Source: Zasmidium citrigriseum (taxonomy: Eukaryota; Ascomycota; Dothideomycetes; Mycosphaerellales; Mycosphaerellaceae). Taken from it: a stretch of 64,000 nucleotides of DNA. The translations under genes were made by a program, and so were the position numbers. Location: assembly GCA_002786025.1 (NCBI GenBank), contig NHNW01000042.1, positions 186,001 through 250,000 on the forward strand, in the 5' to 3' direction. Below the pieces are notes generated by a model, which was not told the origin of the DNA, ran no database searches, and worked only from the letters and a program-made list of their open reading frames with translations. Below are positions 44,668-56,131 of this stretch, one piece after another (position 1 is the stretch's first letter; each line of letters opens with the position of its first letter).

Positions 44668-46524
44668 ATGAAGTTCTTCGCCGGCCTTGCGGCCTTTGCC
44701 TCCGTGGCAGCCGCTATCGCCGTCCCCGCCGAGACTCGTGATCTCTCTACCATCGAGGAGCGTGACCCAGCAACCGCAGACTCGTCTTGCAAGAACGGCC
44801 CTCTTACCCGTGCTTGCTGGAGCAGCGGATTCAGCATTGCCACCGATTTCGATCAGAAGCACCCAACCACCGGCAAGACTGTCAGCTACGACCTCAAGAT
44901 CACCAACGGCACCTGCAACCCCGATGGCGGTGCTAGCAGAGTCTGCTTCCTCATCAACGGACAGTACCCAGGTCCTTTGATCTCGGCCCAATGGGGTGAC
45001 ACTGTCGTCGTCAAGGTCACCAACAACCTCCAGAGCAACGGAACCGCCATGCATTTCCACGGTGTTCGTCAATTGGGCAGCTGCGGCGCTGACGGAGTCA
45101 ACGGTGTTACTCAGTGCCCAATTGCACCTGGCCAGAGCTACACCTACTCCTTCATTGCCTCGCAATTCGGTACTTCTTGGTACCACTCTCACTTTTCCAA
45201 CCAGTACGGTGATGGTGTTGTTGGCCCAATGGTCTTCTACGGACCTGCGACTGCCAACTACGATATCGATCTCGGTACCTATGCTCTCACCGACTGGTAC
45301 TACCAGACCGCCTACCAGGTTGCTGCCAACACCCTCGTCAACCTTCAGAGCAAGGTCGGCCCGCCAGCTGCTGACAACATCCTGATCAACGGCACCAACA
45401 AGAACGCCCAGGGTGGCGGAAAGTACAACTACGTCTCGGTCACCAAGGGCAAGAAGTACCTGCTCCGCCTCATCAACATGTCCGTCGACAACTACATCAA
45501 GGTCTCGCTCGACAACCACCCTCTCCAGGTTATCAGCTCTGATTACGTCCCAACCAAGCCTTTCTCTGCTCAGTGGCTCACCATCGGTATCGGTCAGCGT
45601 TACGACGTCGTGATCAACGCCAACCAGACTGCCGCCAACTACTGGTTCCGCGCTGAGGTCAACCAGGCTTGCGCCAGCTCTAACAACTGGTATGGCCGCG
45701 CTGTCTGGTCTTACAGCGGCGTTGCTGTTGCCGACCCTGTTAGCTCCTCGTTCCCAGCCATCTCTGACTGCACTGAGCCCACCAACATCAACCCATACTG
45801 GGTCCAGCCAGTCCCAAGTGGCAGCTTCCCCCAAATGGCTCAGACCCTCAACGTCAACCTCACTGCTGCTCAGGTCGTCCCAGGTGGTGACATGGTCGTT
45901 GTCTGGGCCCTGAACCAGACCAGCTTGAACGTCAACTGGAGCATGCCCACTATGTCCTACCTGTTCAACCAGAACACCGCTTACCCAGCCGACATTGGCT
46001 TGATCAACACTGTCAGCGAGGGAGGCTGGAACTACTGGCTCATTCAGCAATCCGACGGCCTGCCACCGATTCCTCACCCCATCCATCTTCACGGCCACGA
46101 CTTCTTCGGTGAGTACAACCATCTGTCTGAAAACTTTTTTTTGCTAATTTCCCTGCAGTCCTTGGTCAAGGCACCAGCAAGTTCACTGGCTCTGAGACCC
46201 TGAACTGGTCCAACCCACCTCGTCGTGACACTGCCACCTGCTACGGTGGTGGCTGGTTGGCTCTCGCTTTCCGATCCGACAACCCAGGCGCCTGGCTCAT
46301 GCATTGGTACGTAAAGAAGCCACTTCGCAACATGTTTGAGACATATGCTGACATTTACTTTTAGCCACATTGCATGGCACATTTCGGAAGGTCTTGGTAT
46401 GCAATTCCTCGAGCAGCCAGACAAGATCACCATGCCGGAGAAGAGCAGCTACGACAACCTCTGCAGCTCGTGGAACAGCTACGCCGGTGGCATGTACTAC
46501 CCCAAGGATGACTCTGGCTTGTAA
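44668..46524 (+). CDS. Secreted ascomycete laccase (multicopper oxidase)
   Basis: Oxidises phenols while reducing O2 to water; fungi use such enzymes in melanin and pigment polymerisation, lignin-derived phenol turnover or detoxification. Exons 44668-46108, 46159-46306 and 46365-46524 encode 582 residues, normal length. A signal peptide and short propeptide lead to about residue 33. Copper motifs: H129-F-H131-G, WYH173-S-H175, HPIH473-L-H475-GHDF and H529-C530-H531-IAWH535. Leu540 is at the axial position of the type 1 copper, which favours high potential. The protein ends DSGL, the C-terminal plug of ascomycete laccases. The first motif is HFHG where HWHG is usual. Many NxS/T sites suggest N-glycosylation. 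Introns of 50 and 58 bp split the last two copper motifs. Confidence 0.96.
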
Positions 46525-47392
46525 AGAGCTCAAGTCATTTCTATCGGCATTTGTACAGTTCACCATACAGGCATAGACGACATCGCCTGGGCGAAGGCAG
46601 AACTTTGTCTGGATCGAACCGCAGCATCGCATTATCACCACATGCAGCTCAACCGTATCGAGTCACAAGAACCTTCCTGTCCCGGAAGTCACGACATTTC
46701 TCTATCTCTGTTAAACCAAAGAGGAGGCAACTTTGGGAATGCCTTACCTTTTGCATCAATCATGACGGGCGCGGCGCTTTTTGTTTTCACGGCTTTGGGG
46801 GACTTGCATAGCATTTGCGCGAACAGCAGCAACTGTGCAAAAGAAGAGCGATCGAGCGAAAGTCATTAATGTCAAATCATCACACTGCAAAATCTGATCC
46901 CCAATTCACTTCTTCTGCCCGTCGTGAGTCCTGCCAAGCATCAGCATCGTTCATCAATTCAAATTCGTCCTTCGATCTTCTTTGATGGATGACATCGTTG
47001 ATGATCAAAATCGCAGAGATTGCGATGGCTGCTGAGTGGCGGTCCTTGGCATCGTCCAATAGTCTGCTCGGCCGTTGTGATGCTCACAACGCTCGTAATT
47101 TGGATGCGAAGTCTCGATGCGGCTGTGTCAGCCAAGGCTGACGATCCGGCTGAAGTCTCCGTCGGCCTCCTGGATAGGAGCCGGGACCGCTGCGAATGCC
47201 GGATTGGTACACGAGGAAGAAACGTGGAAGCGTGGAAGGTAGGGAATTTGGGGCTCTTTTATGGTTGATGTGTCTGAGCAGGTTTATGCAAGGGTGTGCG
47301 TGGACTTGAGGACGTTTGAGCAAGATTTTTGGTCTGGCCTTTGGGAGCGACATTCACTACTGCATAACTAAATATGGACCAAGTTCCCTGCC
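46525..47392. other. Intergenic, convergent laccase / aldehyde dehydrogenase
   Basis: 868 bp between convergent genes. No coding signal. It contains a few short self-complementary stretches but nothing I would call a terminator hairpin, which fungal genes do not use in the bacterial way. Confidence 0.35.
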
Positions 47393-48952
47393 TTACTCAA
47401 ACAGCTTCTCTTCCCCAAAGATATCTCCCACAGCCCTCCACTGCGGCACTTCTCCCCTGCCACTGACTGTATGCACCGTCTTGGGCTGCGTCCAGTCGTA
47501 CAGCGTCTCGATACAATGCTCTCTGCCGTACCCAGAATGTTTCATTCCACCAAAAGGCACGCCTAGGGCCATGCGATGGTAATTGTTAACGTAGACCATG
47601 CCCGCGTCGATGGAACGGTTCATGCGATTGGCGAGGACGCTGTCGCGGGTCCAGATACTGCAGGTCAGCCCGTAGGGAACGGAGTTGGTAAGGGAGATGG
47701 CCTCATCTTGGGACGAGAAAGGTGTTACGGTTGCTAGAAGTGTTGGTCAGGTGGGCCGAGATGCATTGGGGAGGGAAGACTTACCGACAGCACCGAACAT
47801 TTCCTCTTGGAAGATTATCATGTCTCCTTTGACGTCGGCGAAAAGCGTCGGCGGAACGAAGAAGCCTTCTTTGCACTCTGGATCTGAAGGGAGTTGAGCT
47901 TGGGCGACGATTTTGGCGCCTTCTTTCTTGCCCAGCTCGATGTAATCCAGAACACGCTTCTGCTGGGCCTTTGAGACCTGAGGACCGACGTGCACGGTGG
48001 GATCCATTCCGTTGCCAGCCTTCAGCTTATTAACACCCTTCGCCAGGGCAGCAACGAACTTGTCATGGACGCTCTCGTGGACAATAAACCTCGACGTTGC
48101 TGTGCACGCCTCGCCTTTGTTGAAGAAAGCCCCTGCAATCGCAGTGCGAACGGCCTCCTCCAGGTCAGCATCTTCAAACACAATCATGGCATTCTTTCCT
48201 CCCAGCTCCAGGACAGTCTTCGTGATACTCTTCGCTGCTGTCTCTGCAGTCTTCGCTCCAGCGGCAGTCGATCCCGTGAAGCTGACCATCTTCACCTCTG
48301 GATGATTGATCAACGCTTGAGGAACCTCAACTCCGAAGCCCGGCACGACCTGCACCACATCCTTCGGCAAGACACTTTGCAAGATCTCCACCATCTTCAT
48401 GACCGTCAGCGGAGCCTGCTCTCCCGGCTTGAGAATGATCGTATTCCCCATAGCAATGCAGGGTGCCACTTTCCCGCCACAATGAATCGGAGGCCAGTTG
48501 AAGGGAAGAATGCCAGCACAGACTCCGAAGGGCTCGTGAATGACTGTGGCGTACGTGGCGCCTCGATCGTAGAATTGTGAAGGGAGCTTGTCGACCAGAG
48601 AGCCGAAGAATCGGAAAATGCTGTAGACGAATGTCACGTCTCCGGATCGGGCGTCTGCCAAGGGCTTCCCGTTTTCCAACGCGAGGAGCGTGGCGATGGA
48701 GTCAGCTTCGGCTTCGAGAGCGGCTACGCAGCGAAAGAGGTATTGAGAGCGCTCGGTAGGGCTCACCTCTCGCCATCTGAGGAAGGCTTTCTGAGAGGCT
48801 TGCACGGCTTGGTCGACGGTCGAAGCATTGCCAGCTTGGATAGTGGTGATGATCTTGCCTGTGGCCGGATTCTCAACTGTAAAGCGCTGTGCCTCGTCTT
48901 TGCAAGACCAGTCGTATGTCGAGAGTTCAGGAAAGGTAGGTAAGGTCGTCAT
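47393..48952 (-). CDS. NAD(P)-dependent aldehyde dehydrogenase
   Basis: Oxidises an aldehyde to its acid. Exons 48952-47785 and 47733-47393 encode 502 residues; the 51-bp intron splits an Ala codon before TVTPFSSQDE. The fold is complete: PFNW with Asn152, ILKPGEQAP, the FTGSTAAG coenzyme loop, general base Glu249 in LELGGKNA, nucleophile Cys283 in NKGEACTATSR, and EEMFGAV. MALGVPFGGMKHSGYGRE lies near the C-terminus. There is no signal peptide or presequence, so it is cytosolic. Overall pattern is closest to aromatic or betaine-type aldehyde dehydrogenases, but I cannot fix the substrate. It is tail-to-tail with the laccase, so a shared role in aromatic metabolism is conceivable but unproven. 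Confidence 0.93.
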
Positions 48953-49445
48953 TTCTCAAGTCAATTGATGTTGCTGAGCTCGTCTGCCAGCCGCCGTCCA
49001 TTTCTTGTATCCCTATGTCCATCGGGCCTTCGGTTCTCGCAGAGCTCTTAGCTCCGTCACTTTCTCCATCTTTCCCCGTCTGTTTCGCATGTCCACGTCA
49101 TGGAGATGTTGTTGTCGCACGCTTGTGTTATAGATGGAGTGTGGTTGCGAGGTGCTGCACTCTGGGGCGAAGATCGGCGCTTTTTGAGTTCGCTAGCGGG
49201 CAGGGATGGGGTTGATGCATTGTGTGTGGTCGATGACAAGATGATGGGGGAATACTTGCTGGCGGAAAGAATACTAGATATGGCATCGATAGAACCATTT
49301 TCTAAGCAGCAGTCGATTGCAAATGGCTGGAGCGAGAGGTATATCGGGTATTCAAGCACATCAGTTTGCATATAGCATTGCCTCGTACCAAAGACCTATC
49401 CATGATCAATTTTACACCATACAGCCTCTATGCCGCAAATTCGCC
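48953..49445. other. Intergenic, ALDH promoter
   Basis: 493 bp between two minus-strand genes: the upstream region of the aldehyde dehydrogenase and, past it, the 3' end of paralog B's neighbourhood. Open frames here lack any family feature. Confidence 0.35.
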
Positions 49446-50788
49446 TCATTGACAAGGTACTGAGCTCGTAATCGTCGCTGTGACCTGGCTAGTCCGCGTC
49501 GTAACAACCTGCGTAACCGGAATCCAGAAGATATTGGTGAAGACAATTCCTTGCCCAGTCACTGTTTGTACGCCTCCACCCCGGCTAACAGTGATAGTAG
49601 GCGTGGTCACGGACGTCCGGACAAGAGTCGTCGTTCCTGTGACAAAGGAGGTCGGGGCGATAATAGTAGAGGTCGAAGTGTAGGGCGCAGCAGTGCTATC
49701 GATGATCGTGGTGGTAGGCTCATCAGGAGCTCGCTTTACGATGCCACGAGGGGAGATCGAGCGGACTTCCACGACCTCTTTGCGGGCTTCGCGTTTGGCG
49801 AAGGTCGAGCCGCCTCGCCTGGCGATTGGAGTAGGAAGGTCTCTGGCGGCTTTCGTTCCCAGGATGGAGACAGAGATCTTGTCGTTGACAGGATCTGGGA
49901 CGTGGCTCCCCGCGTCAGGAGTTGCCTGGGCCACGGCAGCGAACAAGCAAGGTCCGGTAGTCGTGACGGTGCTTGTAGCAACGACTTGGGCTACCTGGGA
50001 TGTCGAGACCACGGTAAAGACCTAAGTACCCTAGTTAGATACGATATCGTCGGGTAACCTATAGTATTTCTAGACGCAAGTAAGAAAGAACGTACCCCTC
50101 GTGTGATGATGGTAATGCGCGGCGGCGGCACGATGGTCACCGTAGCCGATGGTGCACCCTTTGTTGTCGTCGTTACTGGAGGCGCCGACGATATGAGTGT
50201 TGTGCTTTCTGTGATAATCGTGCTCGATATTGGCGTCGAAGTCGTGGATAGCGTAATCGTTGGCTTTGCGGTCACTGTGGATTGTACGCCGACGTTCAGA
50301 GAGAAGGGCCGCATGTAGTCGATTGGCTCGCATTGGCCATTGTTGGAGATGATGATGAGGTTCCAATCTCCGCTTGTGAGTTGGTTCTTATCGATGGGGC
50401 TGAGAAATTGTCAGTCAAGTTCAGCTCCTGTTCAGAATAGTGATCCTCACCAAGTCACTGTCTGTCGAGTGTCATCTGGAGTAAGCGGCGTCATCGAGCA
50501 CTCATATCTATAATGATGTCAGCCATTTTCGAAGCCATCGAGCTACAGGCTGACTTACTGATTCCCAGAAGGGTCAACGAGAATATTATTCGACTCAGCT
50601 CCCTCCTGACATCCCTCAAACTCCTGCACAGCAGTGAAAGGATCCGGAGAGTTGATGTTCTGGAAATATGTCCCTCCGCTCACAAAGTCCACACCAAACG
50701 ATTGGCATGTAGTCGTACAGTTGTCTTGGGCCAGTGCAGCACCCCACAGAGAAAGCGCCAAAGCGCCGGCAAAGATTCTCGAAGTCAT
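49446..50788 (-). CDS. Secreted Thr-rich protein, paralog B
   Basis: Four exons, 50788-50559, 50507-50451, 50399-50096 and 50021-49446, encode 388 residues. A signal peptide (IFAGALALSLWGAALA) is followed by CQSFGVDF, GGTYFQN, FEGC, NNILVDPSGNQYECS, PDDTRQTVTCP, SGDW and SNNG, aligning almost position by position with the product of 39641-41305. After this come Thr/Ser/Val-rich repeats, a basic stretch (ARRGGSTFAKREARKE) and GIVKRAPDEPTTT, the same dibasic site (49736-49722). The tail has FWIPVTQVV and ends SVPCQ. Exon phases around the N-terminal module differ from paralog A, so the duplication is not recent. The start at 50788 places the signal peptide correctly. Function unknown. Confidence 0.8.
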
Positions 50789-52523
50789 CGTGGCCGCCAC
50801 GTGCGAAACGCCAGAAACCAGAGACAGCGAAGCAAGAATGAGGGATGAGGGACGCAGGTGTCACAAGAGAGACAGTGGGCAGAGAACAGACCTTATTTAC
50901 CACTTCGACCATGGAATCGCTACATGTAAAGTCCAGGAGACTGACGTCGCATTGCTGCTGAGTAGCTTCTAGCTGGCGGCGGACGGAAGTTCGCTAGACC
51001 TCGACGCAAGTCCAAGGCTGGGCAAGGGTCGTCGGGACGAGAATGAATCCTTCCATGCGCCGGTCAGGATTGTATTCAGCGAAAGAGACTCGTTGGGACG
51101 TCGACACTTCGGCGGTTTAGATGCAGAGCTTGACAGCGTTCCCGTCCTGCGTGACGAAAGCGAGGCTAGCGAAAGTGTATGCGTGGAAATAGAACTTACC
51201 CTTTCGAGAAGCGAGTAGGAACAAGCATCGGGTGTACCTGCAGTAGTCGTTTTGTGATCGGAAAGGGCGGCGAAAATGATACGAAGCTGGGTGGAGCAGA
51301 CAGATCTCAATTGCGCCGAGTCATTGCGGTGAGCTGTTGTATCCGCAACATGAAGCTCATCCTATACGTGGACAATTGAATGTCGAGTCGAAGTAGTGCT
51401 TTATACGATCGATCGACATATAGGGCTCGAGTAGTGAAACAGCCACGTTCATAGCAGCCGTGGAACGGCCACTGCGAGAGCACATGTGAGTTCGGGACCG
51501 ATGTTTTCTGGAACGAGCGATCAGTCAAACCAGATAATGCGGTGTAACGTGGAGCATGCGTGGTGAAGAGCGACGTTCAAGGATATCCTGGTTTGCGTGC
51601 CGAGACAAATCAAGGTGTTCCCTGTGAAAGCCTGGTGGATCGCAGGAACCGTCCCGAGTGCGCGGGTAGGATAGCAAAGCTCCGATGCATGCGCAGACAT
51701 GTCAGAATCCACCACTTCGCTGTCAAATTCTTCCTTCGAAGATGCAGAGCTCTCGCAGCACTGTTGCCTTGGCTGTGCCGCAGACTGGAATCACCAGTCA
51801 GTAGCCACGTCGTCGGACTGGGAGAAGCTTGAAGTCAGACAGACTGAGTTTGACCATATTGTTCAAGTGTTCTGTCGCCAGGATTTGAAGCTTCCGCGGG
51901 CGATACGAGAAAGGGGACCAAGTGATGTTGTTCGTCGAGCAGACGCTAGTGCTGCAGAATGGAGCGCCACAAACGAAGATCCCGAAGATTGAGTTCGTTG
52001 GACTGGCGTCAGGCATGGCGCAACAGAAAGATCCGGTTGGCAGCGGTATCTGCTTGACTTGCCGTCTGCAAGCACCCTTTCTGGATTTGATGCAAATATC
52101 AGGAGCTGCGCGATGCGCATCCTGCAACTTGGCTGCGTGAGGTCGAAGTGAAAGATCCTGAAGTTGCAATCAGATGCTCCGAGTTGCAGCCGTTCGTGGC
52201 TGGAAGGTTTCGAAGCCGGCTGCGTTAAGAATGTCCAAGGCAGCGACGTAAGCGCTGGCGAGATTCCCTTCGCTCGGCATGCCGCCGATGCATGATGTTA
52301 AAGACCGGTGCTTTGCGATGTCCCTCCTAAGCAAGGGCCGACCGACCGGTTTATCTTCTGAAGAAGTGGCTGAGAAGGACGATCAAGGAGCGAAACCTGC
52401 CGCGGCTTCACATGCCGTGTCGCTCTGCTGATTGCTCGAGAATGCGGTGGTGCAACAGCGACAGCGACAACGACGAGGATATGGATCTCGTGGTACTCTT
52501 GTTGCCCGCACAAGACGTCGTAT
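50789..52523. other. Gene-poor region upstream of paralog B
   Basis: 1.7 kb. The best open frame is 51699-51992 (+), 97 codons, acidic and Ser-rich (MSESTTSLSNSSFEDAE), with a Cys pair; overlapping minus-strand frames run across it. None has a domain, and I cannot assign a gene. A small secreted or lineage-specific gene cannot be ruled out. Confidence 0.3.
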
Positions 52524-53339
52524 TCATTCCCATGGCCGCGGCAACCTCTCACTGCCTTCTAGAGCACCAGCATCCATCTTCTCCTGCTCGGCCATTCTCC
52601 TTGCCTCACGTCTTGCCTCTCTCTGCACTCTCTTTTCATCGTCCAGATTTTGTAGCTTTCGCCTCTTCTTCCTTTTCTCCTGCTCTTTGCGCTCTTCTTT
52701 CCGGAGCTTCTCATCCACAGCGTCACGCTGCTCCTGGGTCAGAACCCATGGCTTGCTCAATACACTGCGCTTCCAATCCGCAGCCTTCGACCAATGTACT
52801 GCTTCTTCGTTTGTGTCTTTTACCCGGAACAGCCTGTTCAGTGTAACCTGCCGTTGGTTCCTATAGCTTGAGATTTCGCCTTGAGCTCGAACGACCGAGC
52901 CGATCGCGAGAGGCTTCTTGTCCAAGTGTACTGTAGGCTCGCCCCACTGGAATGTCACATCCACGTTGTCTACCAGCGTATTCGACGGATACTCGGCATC
53001 GTCTCCCGGTTGTCGGTCACGTCGCTGGAACTTGACCTCGATGTTCGCTCCACTCCCATCGTCAATCGTGAGCAAAGTGTATTTGCCGAATGCAACTGAG
53101 TTGATCTGAACGATAAGCCCGACGATGCGAACCAGATGGATGGGATTGTTCAAGTAGAAGAAGACATTTTGCCCTGCCACGACCCGAGATCAACCCATGC
53201 CCGGTCGAGATTGTGTGACGTGTTTACCTTCAAACCCCGGCTCCTCTCTCAAGGTGTAGATGTCCGCGGCAGTGAGCTTGTTCCACGCAAACCAGGTCTT
53301 CGACTCATCGAAGTAGCGTTTGGGGTAGATGTCGTGCAT
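52524..53339 (-). CDS. STN1: Telomere-capping CST subunit Stn1
   Basis: OB-fold protein that, with Ten1, protects chromosome ends and promotes fill-in synthesis by polymerase alpha. Exons 53339-53228 and 53173-52524 encode 253 residues; the 54-bp intron falls inside the OB fold at FEG|QNVFFYLN. The family start YPKRYFDESKTWFAWNKL is clear, then NHPI-like NNPIHLVRIVGLIV, FGKYTLLTIDDGSGANIEV and VRAQGEISSYRNQRQVTL, the fold's later strands. After the fold is a long Glu/Lys/Arg coiled coil. The C-terminal winged helices of yeast and human Stn1 are absent, as in fission-yeast-type Stn1. It shares a 203-bp divergent promoter with the J-protein gene. Confidence 0.9.
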
Positions 53340-53542
53340 TGCATCTCTGCGACGGTTACTGTGATGATGTGTAAACAAGAGAAAGTGAAGGCGAGCAGAA
53401 ATCGCATGTGATGATGCAACCCCGCGCTGCTGCTGACAGGGAAGTCGCGTCTCACGCGTCGAGCTATATTTATTCCTCGCCAACATCTGATTAAACCTCG
53501 ACATCATCACCCACCTCAGACCGTCTCATCATCATCGAAATC
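53340..53542. promoter_or_regulatory. Shared divergent promoter, STN1 / DNAJC9-like
   Basis: Only 203 bp between start codons of two nuclear genes. Includes TATATTTATT near 53465-53474, a TATA-like word oriented for the plus-strand gene. Confidence 0.4.
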
Positions 53543-54469
53543 ATGCCGAAACGCGCTCGCGACGAAGAAGAGGAGCTCGATGCCGGCGAGGCACCCACCG
53601 AGATCAACCCATACGAAGTGCTGGGCCTCGAAACCACCGCGTCACAAGACGATGTCAAGAAAGCCTACCGCAAGGCCGCTCTGAAGCACCATCCAGACAA
53701 GGCAGCAGCTGAAGACAAGGAAGCCGCGCACGCCAAGTTCCAAGAAGTCGCATTTGCCTTTGCCATCCTCTCAGACGAGCGAAGACGAAAGCGCTACGAC
53801 ACCACCGGCCGAACCGAAGAGAGCTTGGATCTAGACGATGATGACTTCGACTGGACAACATTCTTTAGAGAGCAGTTCAGAGGCGTAGTGACGGAGGAGA
53901 CGATCAACAACTTTGCCAACGAGTATAAGGGCAGCGATGAAGAGCGACAGGCGGTCCTGGATGCGTACACGAAGGTCGAGGGCAAGATGGAGCGGCTGTA
54001 CACGATCGTCATGCTGAGTGACATGGTCGATGATGAGGAGAGATTCCGCGCAATCATCGACAAAGCTATCGCTGATGGTGAAGTCGAGGACTACAAAGCG
54101 TATAGCGGCGAGAAGAAGTCTCAGCGGGAGAAGCGGATTGAGAGGGCTAGGAAGCGGAAAGAGAAAGAGACCAAGGAGGCTGACAAGGCCTCGAAGGAGA
54201 TTGAAGAGGAGAAGACCAAGAAGAAGGGAAAGAAGTCAAACGGTGATGCTAGTGGAATGGGTGACCTGGCTGCTTTGATCCAGCAAAGGCAGACAGGCAG
54301 AGCGGAAGCTTTCTTTGACAACCTGGAGGCAAAGTACGCTCCGAAGGGAAAGAAGGGCAAGAAAGCCGATGCTATGGATGAGCCACCGGAAGAAGCTTTT
54401 GCTGCCAATCGAAAGAAGGCTGGAGATGCTGTCGAGGGAGCAAGGAAGAGCAAGCGAACGAAATATTGA
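53543..54469 (+). CDS. DNAJC9-like J-domain protein
   Basis: Single exon, 308 residues. An acidic N-terminus leads to a J domain at about 22-95 (NPYEVLGLETTASQDDVKKAY, then the HPD of HHPDKAA), which stimulates Hsp70 ATPase. The following region with FDWTTFFREQFRGVVTEETINNF matches DNAJC9, a heat-shock co-chaperone that also holds histone H3-H4 in animals; S. pombe and other fungi have relatives. The C-terminal half is Lys/Glu-rich coiled coil with several KKGKK clusters suited to nuclear import, ending RKSKRTKY. Whether the histone-binding role is kept in fungi is inference. Length is slightly above animal DNAJC9. Confidence 0.88.
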   Translation: MPKRARDEEEELDAGEAPTEINPYEVLGLETTASQDDVKKAYRKAALKHHPDKAAAEDKEAAHAKFQEVAFAFAILSDERRRKRYDTTGRTEESLDLDDDDFDWTTFFREQFRGVVTEETINNFANEYKGSDEERQAVLDAYTKVEGKMERLYTIVMLSDMVDDEERFRAIIDKAIADGEVEDYKAYSGEKKSQREKRIERARKRKEKETKEADKASKEIEEEKTKKKGKKSNGDASGMGDLAALIQQRQTGRAEAFFDNLEAKYAPKGKKGKKADAMDEPPEEAFAANRKKAGDAVEGARKSKRTKY

Positions 54470-55171
54470 TAGCCTTCATCTCAATATCAGGCTACTTGCA
54501 TGCGGACGGGACAGGATACTCGGGCGTTTGACTCGGATTGTAGTATTAGAGACCTCATGATACCCTGTATGGACACGAAACCCCGATACGAATGCTTCTT
54601 GACGAATGACAAAATCACGACGAACGATTTACTTGTTCGAGGGCTGCTCGCGACGTTGACTTGCGGGTCTGCTCATGGAAATGTATCTGCAGCTCTCTCC
54701 GTCAGAGCAAAACAAGGAGATGTTAGCTCTTTGGCCATTGGCACAGTCGCATGCGATTCCGTGGAGATAGTTTGACATGAACTGCGGTACAACAAGACCC
54801 ATAGTGGACTGGCCTGAGATCCGTTCGCGGTTCACTGCGTGAAGAGTTGGGAGCCAGAAGTGTGTAGCCAAGCGGCATGTGAAAGTCAACAGCGTAGGTG
54901 AATGAACCCAACTTGACGTTACAAATAACAAGTGCTACCCACAAGATATGAAATTCACAATGCAGCGAGGAGAAATGGAAGAACAGATACCTACATCCGA
55001 GTCAAATGCGTTGATCAAGACGAAAAATCATGAAGGAAATACTGTCCCACTGAATTTGATTCAGGACTCCTCTAAATATTGATGGCTCTGCTGGACCGAG
55101 CGCTAGAAGACTTGAAAGCCACCAACTAAATCACAACTTGGAACTTTTCATCAACGACATCATCACCCAAA
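54470..55171. other. Intergenic, J-protein to carbonyl reductase
   Basis: 702 bp between plus-strand genes. No coding signal; it should hold the carbonyl reductase promoter. Confidence 0.35.
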
Positions 55172-56124
55172 ATGGCCAAACCACTTCTCATCATCGTCAC
55201 CGGTGCCGTAAGTCAACATATTATCTCCAGAATGAACAGCGAGGCTAATGACCCACACAGAATCGAGGCATTGGACGCGCCATTTGCCAAAACATCATCT
55301 CAAGAAAAGACCTGCCATCCCTCAAGCTCTTCGCAACATCTCGAAAAGGCGAGAATCTGGGGTTTGATTCTTCTTCCAAGGAACGAGAGATCCTGTACCC
55401 ACGACTGGACATTTCAGATCCGAACAGCGTTCGTGCCTTCCGAGAGGAAGTTGAAGAACATGGCGATGTAAATGTTCTCATTAACAACGCTGGAGTCAAC
55501 CTGGATGCGAAGTATAGCCCAGAATCGGCGAAAGAAACATTGGATGTTAACTTCCGCAGCACGGTCAAAGTAGGACCTATGCTTTCCCAATACATGGAAA
55601 TGGACTTACGATCTGTGTAGATGTGCCAGATCTTCATGCCTGGTCTTTCTGACAACGGCCGAATCGTCAACTTGGCCTCGGTGGCTTCAGCACTAAAAGT
55701 TTACAGTCCCTCGATACAAGACAGACTCCGAAACGCCACCGACCTAGCACAGCTCGAAGATCTGGCTAAGGAGTACGAAGATGCAGTGAAGTCGAAGAGA
55801 GAAGTGGAAGCTGGCTATGGTCATCCAGTGCGTGCCTACGCCTTCTCAAAAGCGCTTCTCAGGGCGGCAACCTCGATTCTGGCTCGCGAAGTTCAAGAAA
55901 CTCGCCCTAATTCCAACATACTGATCAACTGCTGCTGTCCTGGCTGGATCAAGACCGACATGGGCAAGCTAGTGGGCCGTGGCAACGCTCCAAAGACCCC
56001 GGAAGAAGGAGCACGCATTCCCGTCCGACTTGCACTCGACGAGCTGAATGGTGTCACTGGAGCATACTGGGCAAACGACACTGTCCGATCCCGCGACTTT
56101 GGAAAAGTACAGCCGTGGGAATAA
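55172..56124 (+). CDS. Short-chain dehydrogenase, carbonyl reductase (CBR1) type
   Basis: NADPH-dependent SDR reducing aldehydes, ketones or quinones. Exons 55172-55207, 55261-55569 and 55621-56124 encode 282 residues, the size of CBR1. The first intron (53 bp) splits the cofactor motif TGA|NRGIG; the second (51 bp) precedes MCQIFMP. Further motifs are LINNAGVN, the Ser of VNLASVASA and YAFSK, giving the Ser-Tyr-Lys triad, then CCCPGWIKTDMG. The insertion before YAFSK (LAKEYEDAVKSKREVEAGYG) is characteristic of carbonyl reductases. No targeting signal. Its stop codon is 7 bp from that of the convergent cytochrome b2 gene. Confidence 0.93.
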
Positions 56125-56131
56125 GCCAATC

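Noticed and set aside
44617..46122. A 501-codon open frame on the minus strand opposite the laccase.
   Set aside because: It mirrors the laccase coding frame, a known side effect of strong codon bias in highly expressed fungal genes. It has no domain, and the sense frame is unmistakable.
5792..46524. A melanin gene cluster linking the Ayg1-like hydrolase and the laccase.
   Set aside because: They are about 38 kb apart, with many unrelated housekeeping genes between and no PKS, reductase or dehydratase in the window.
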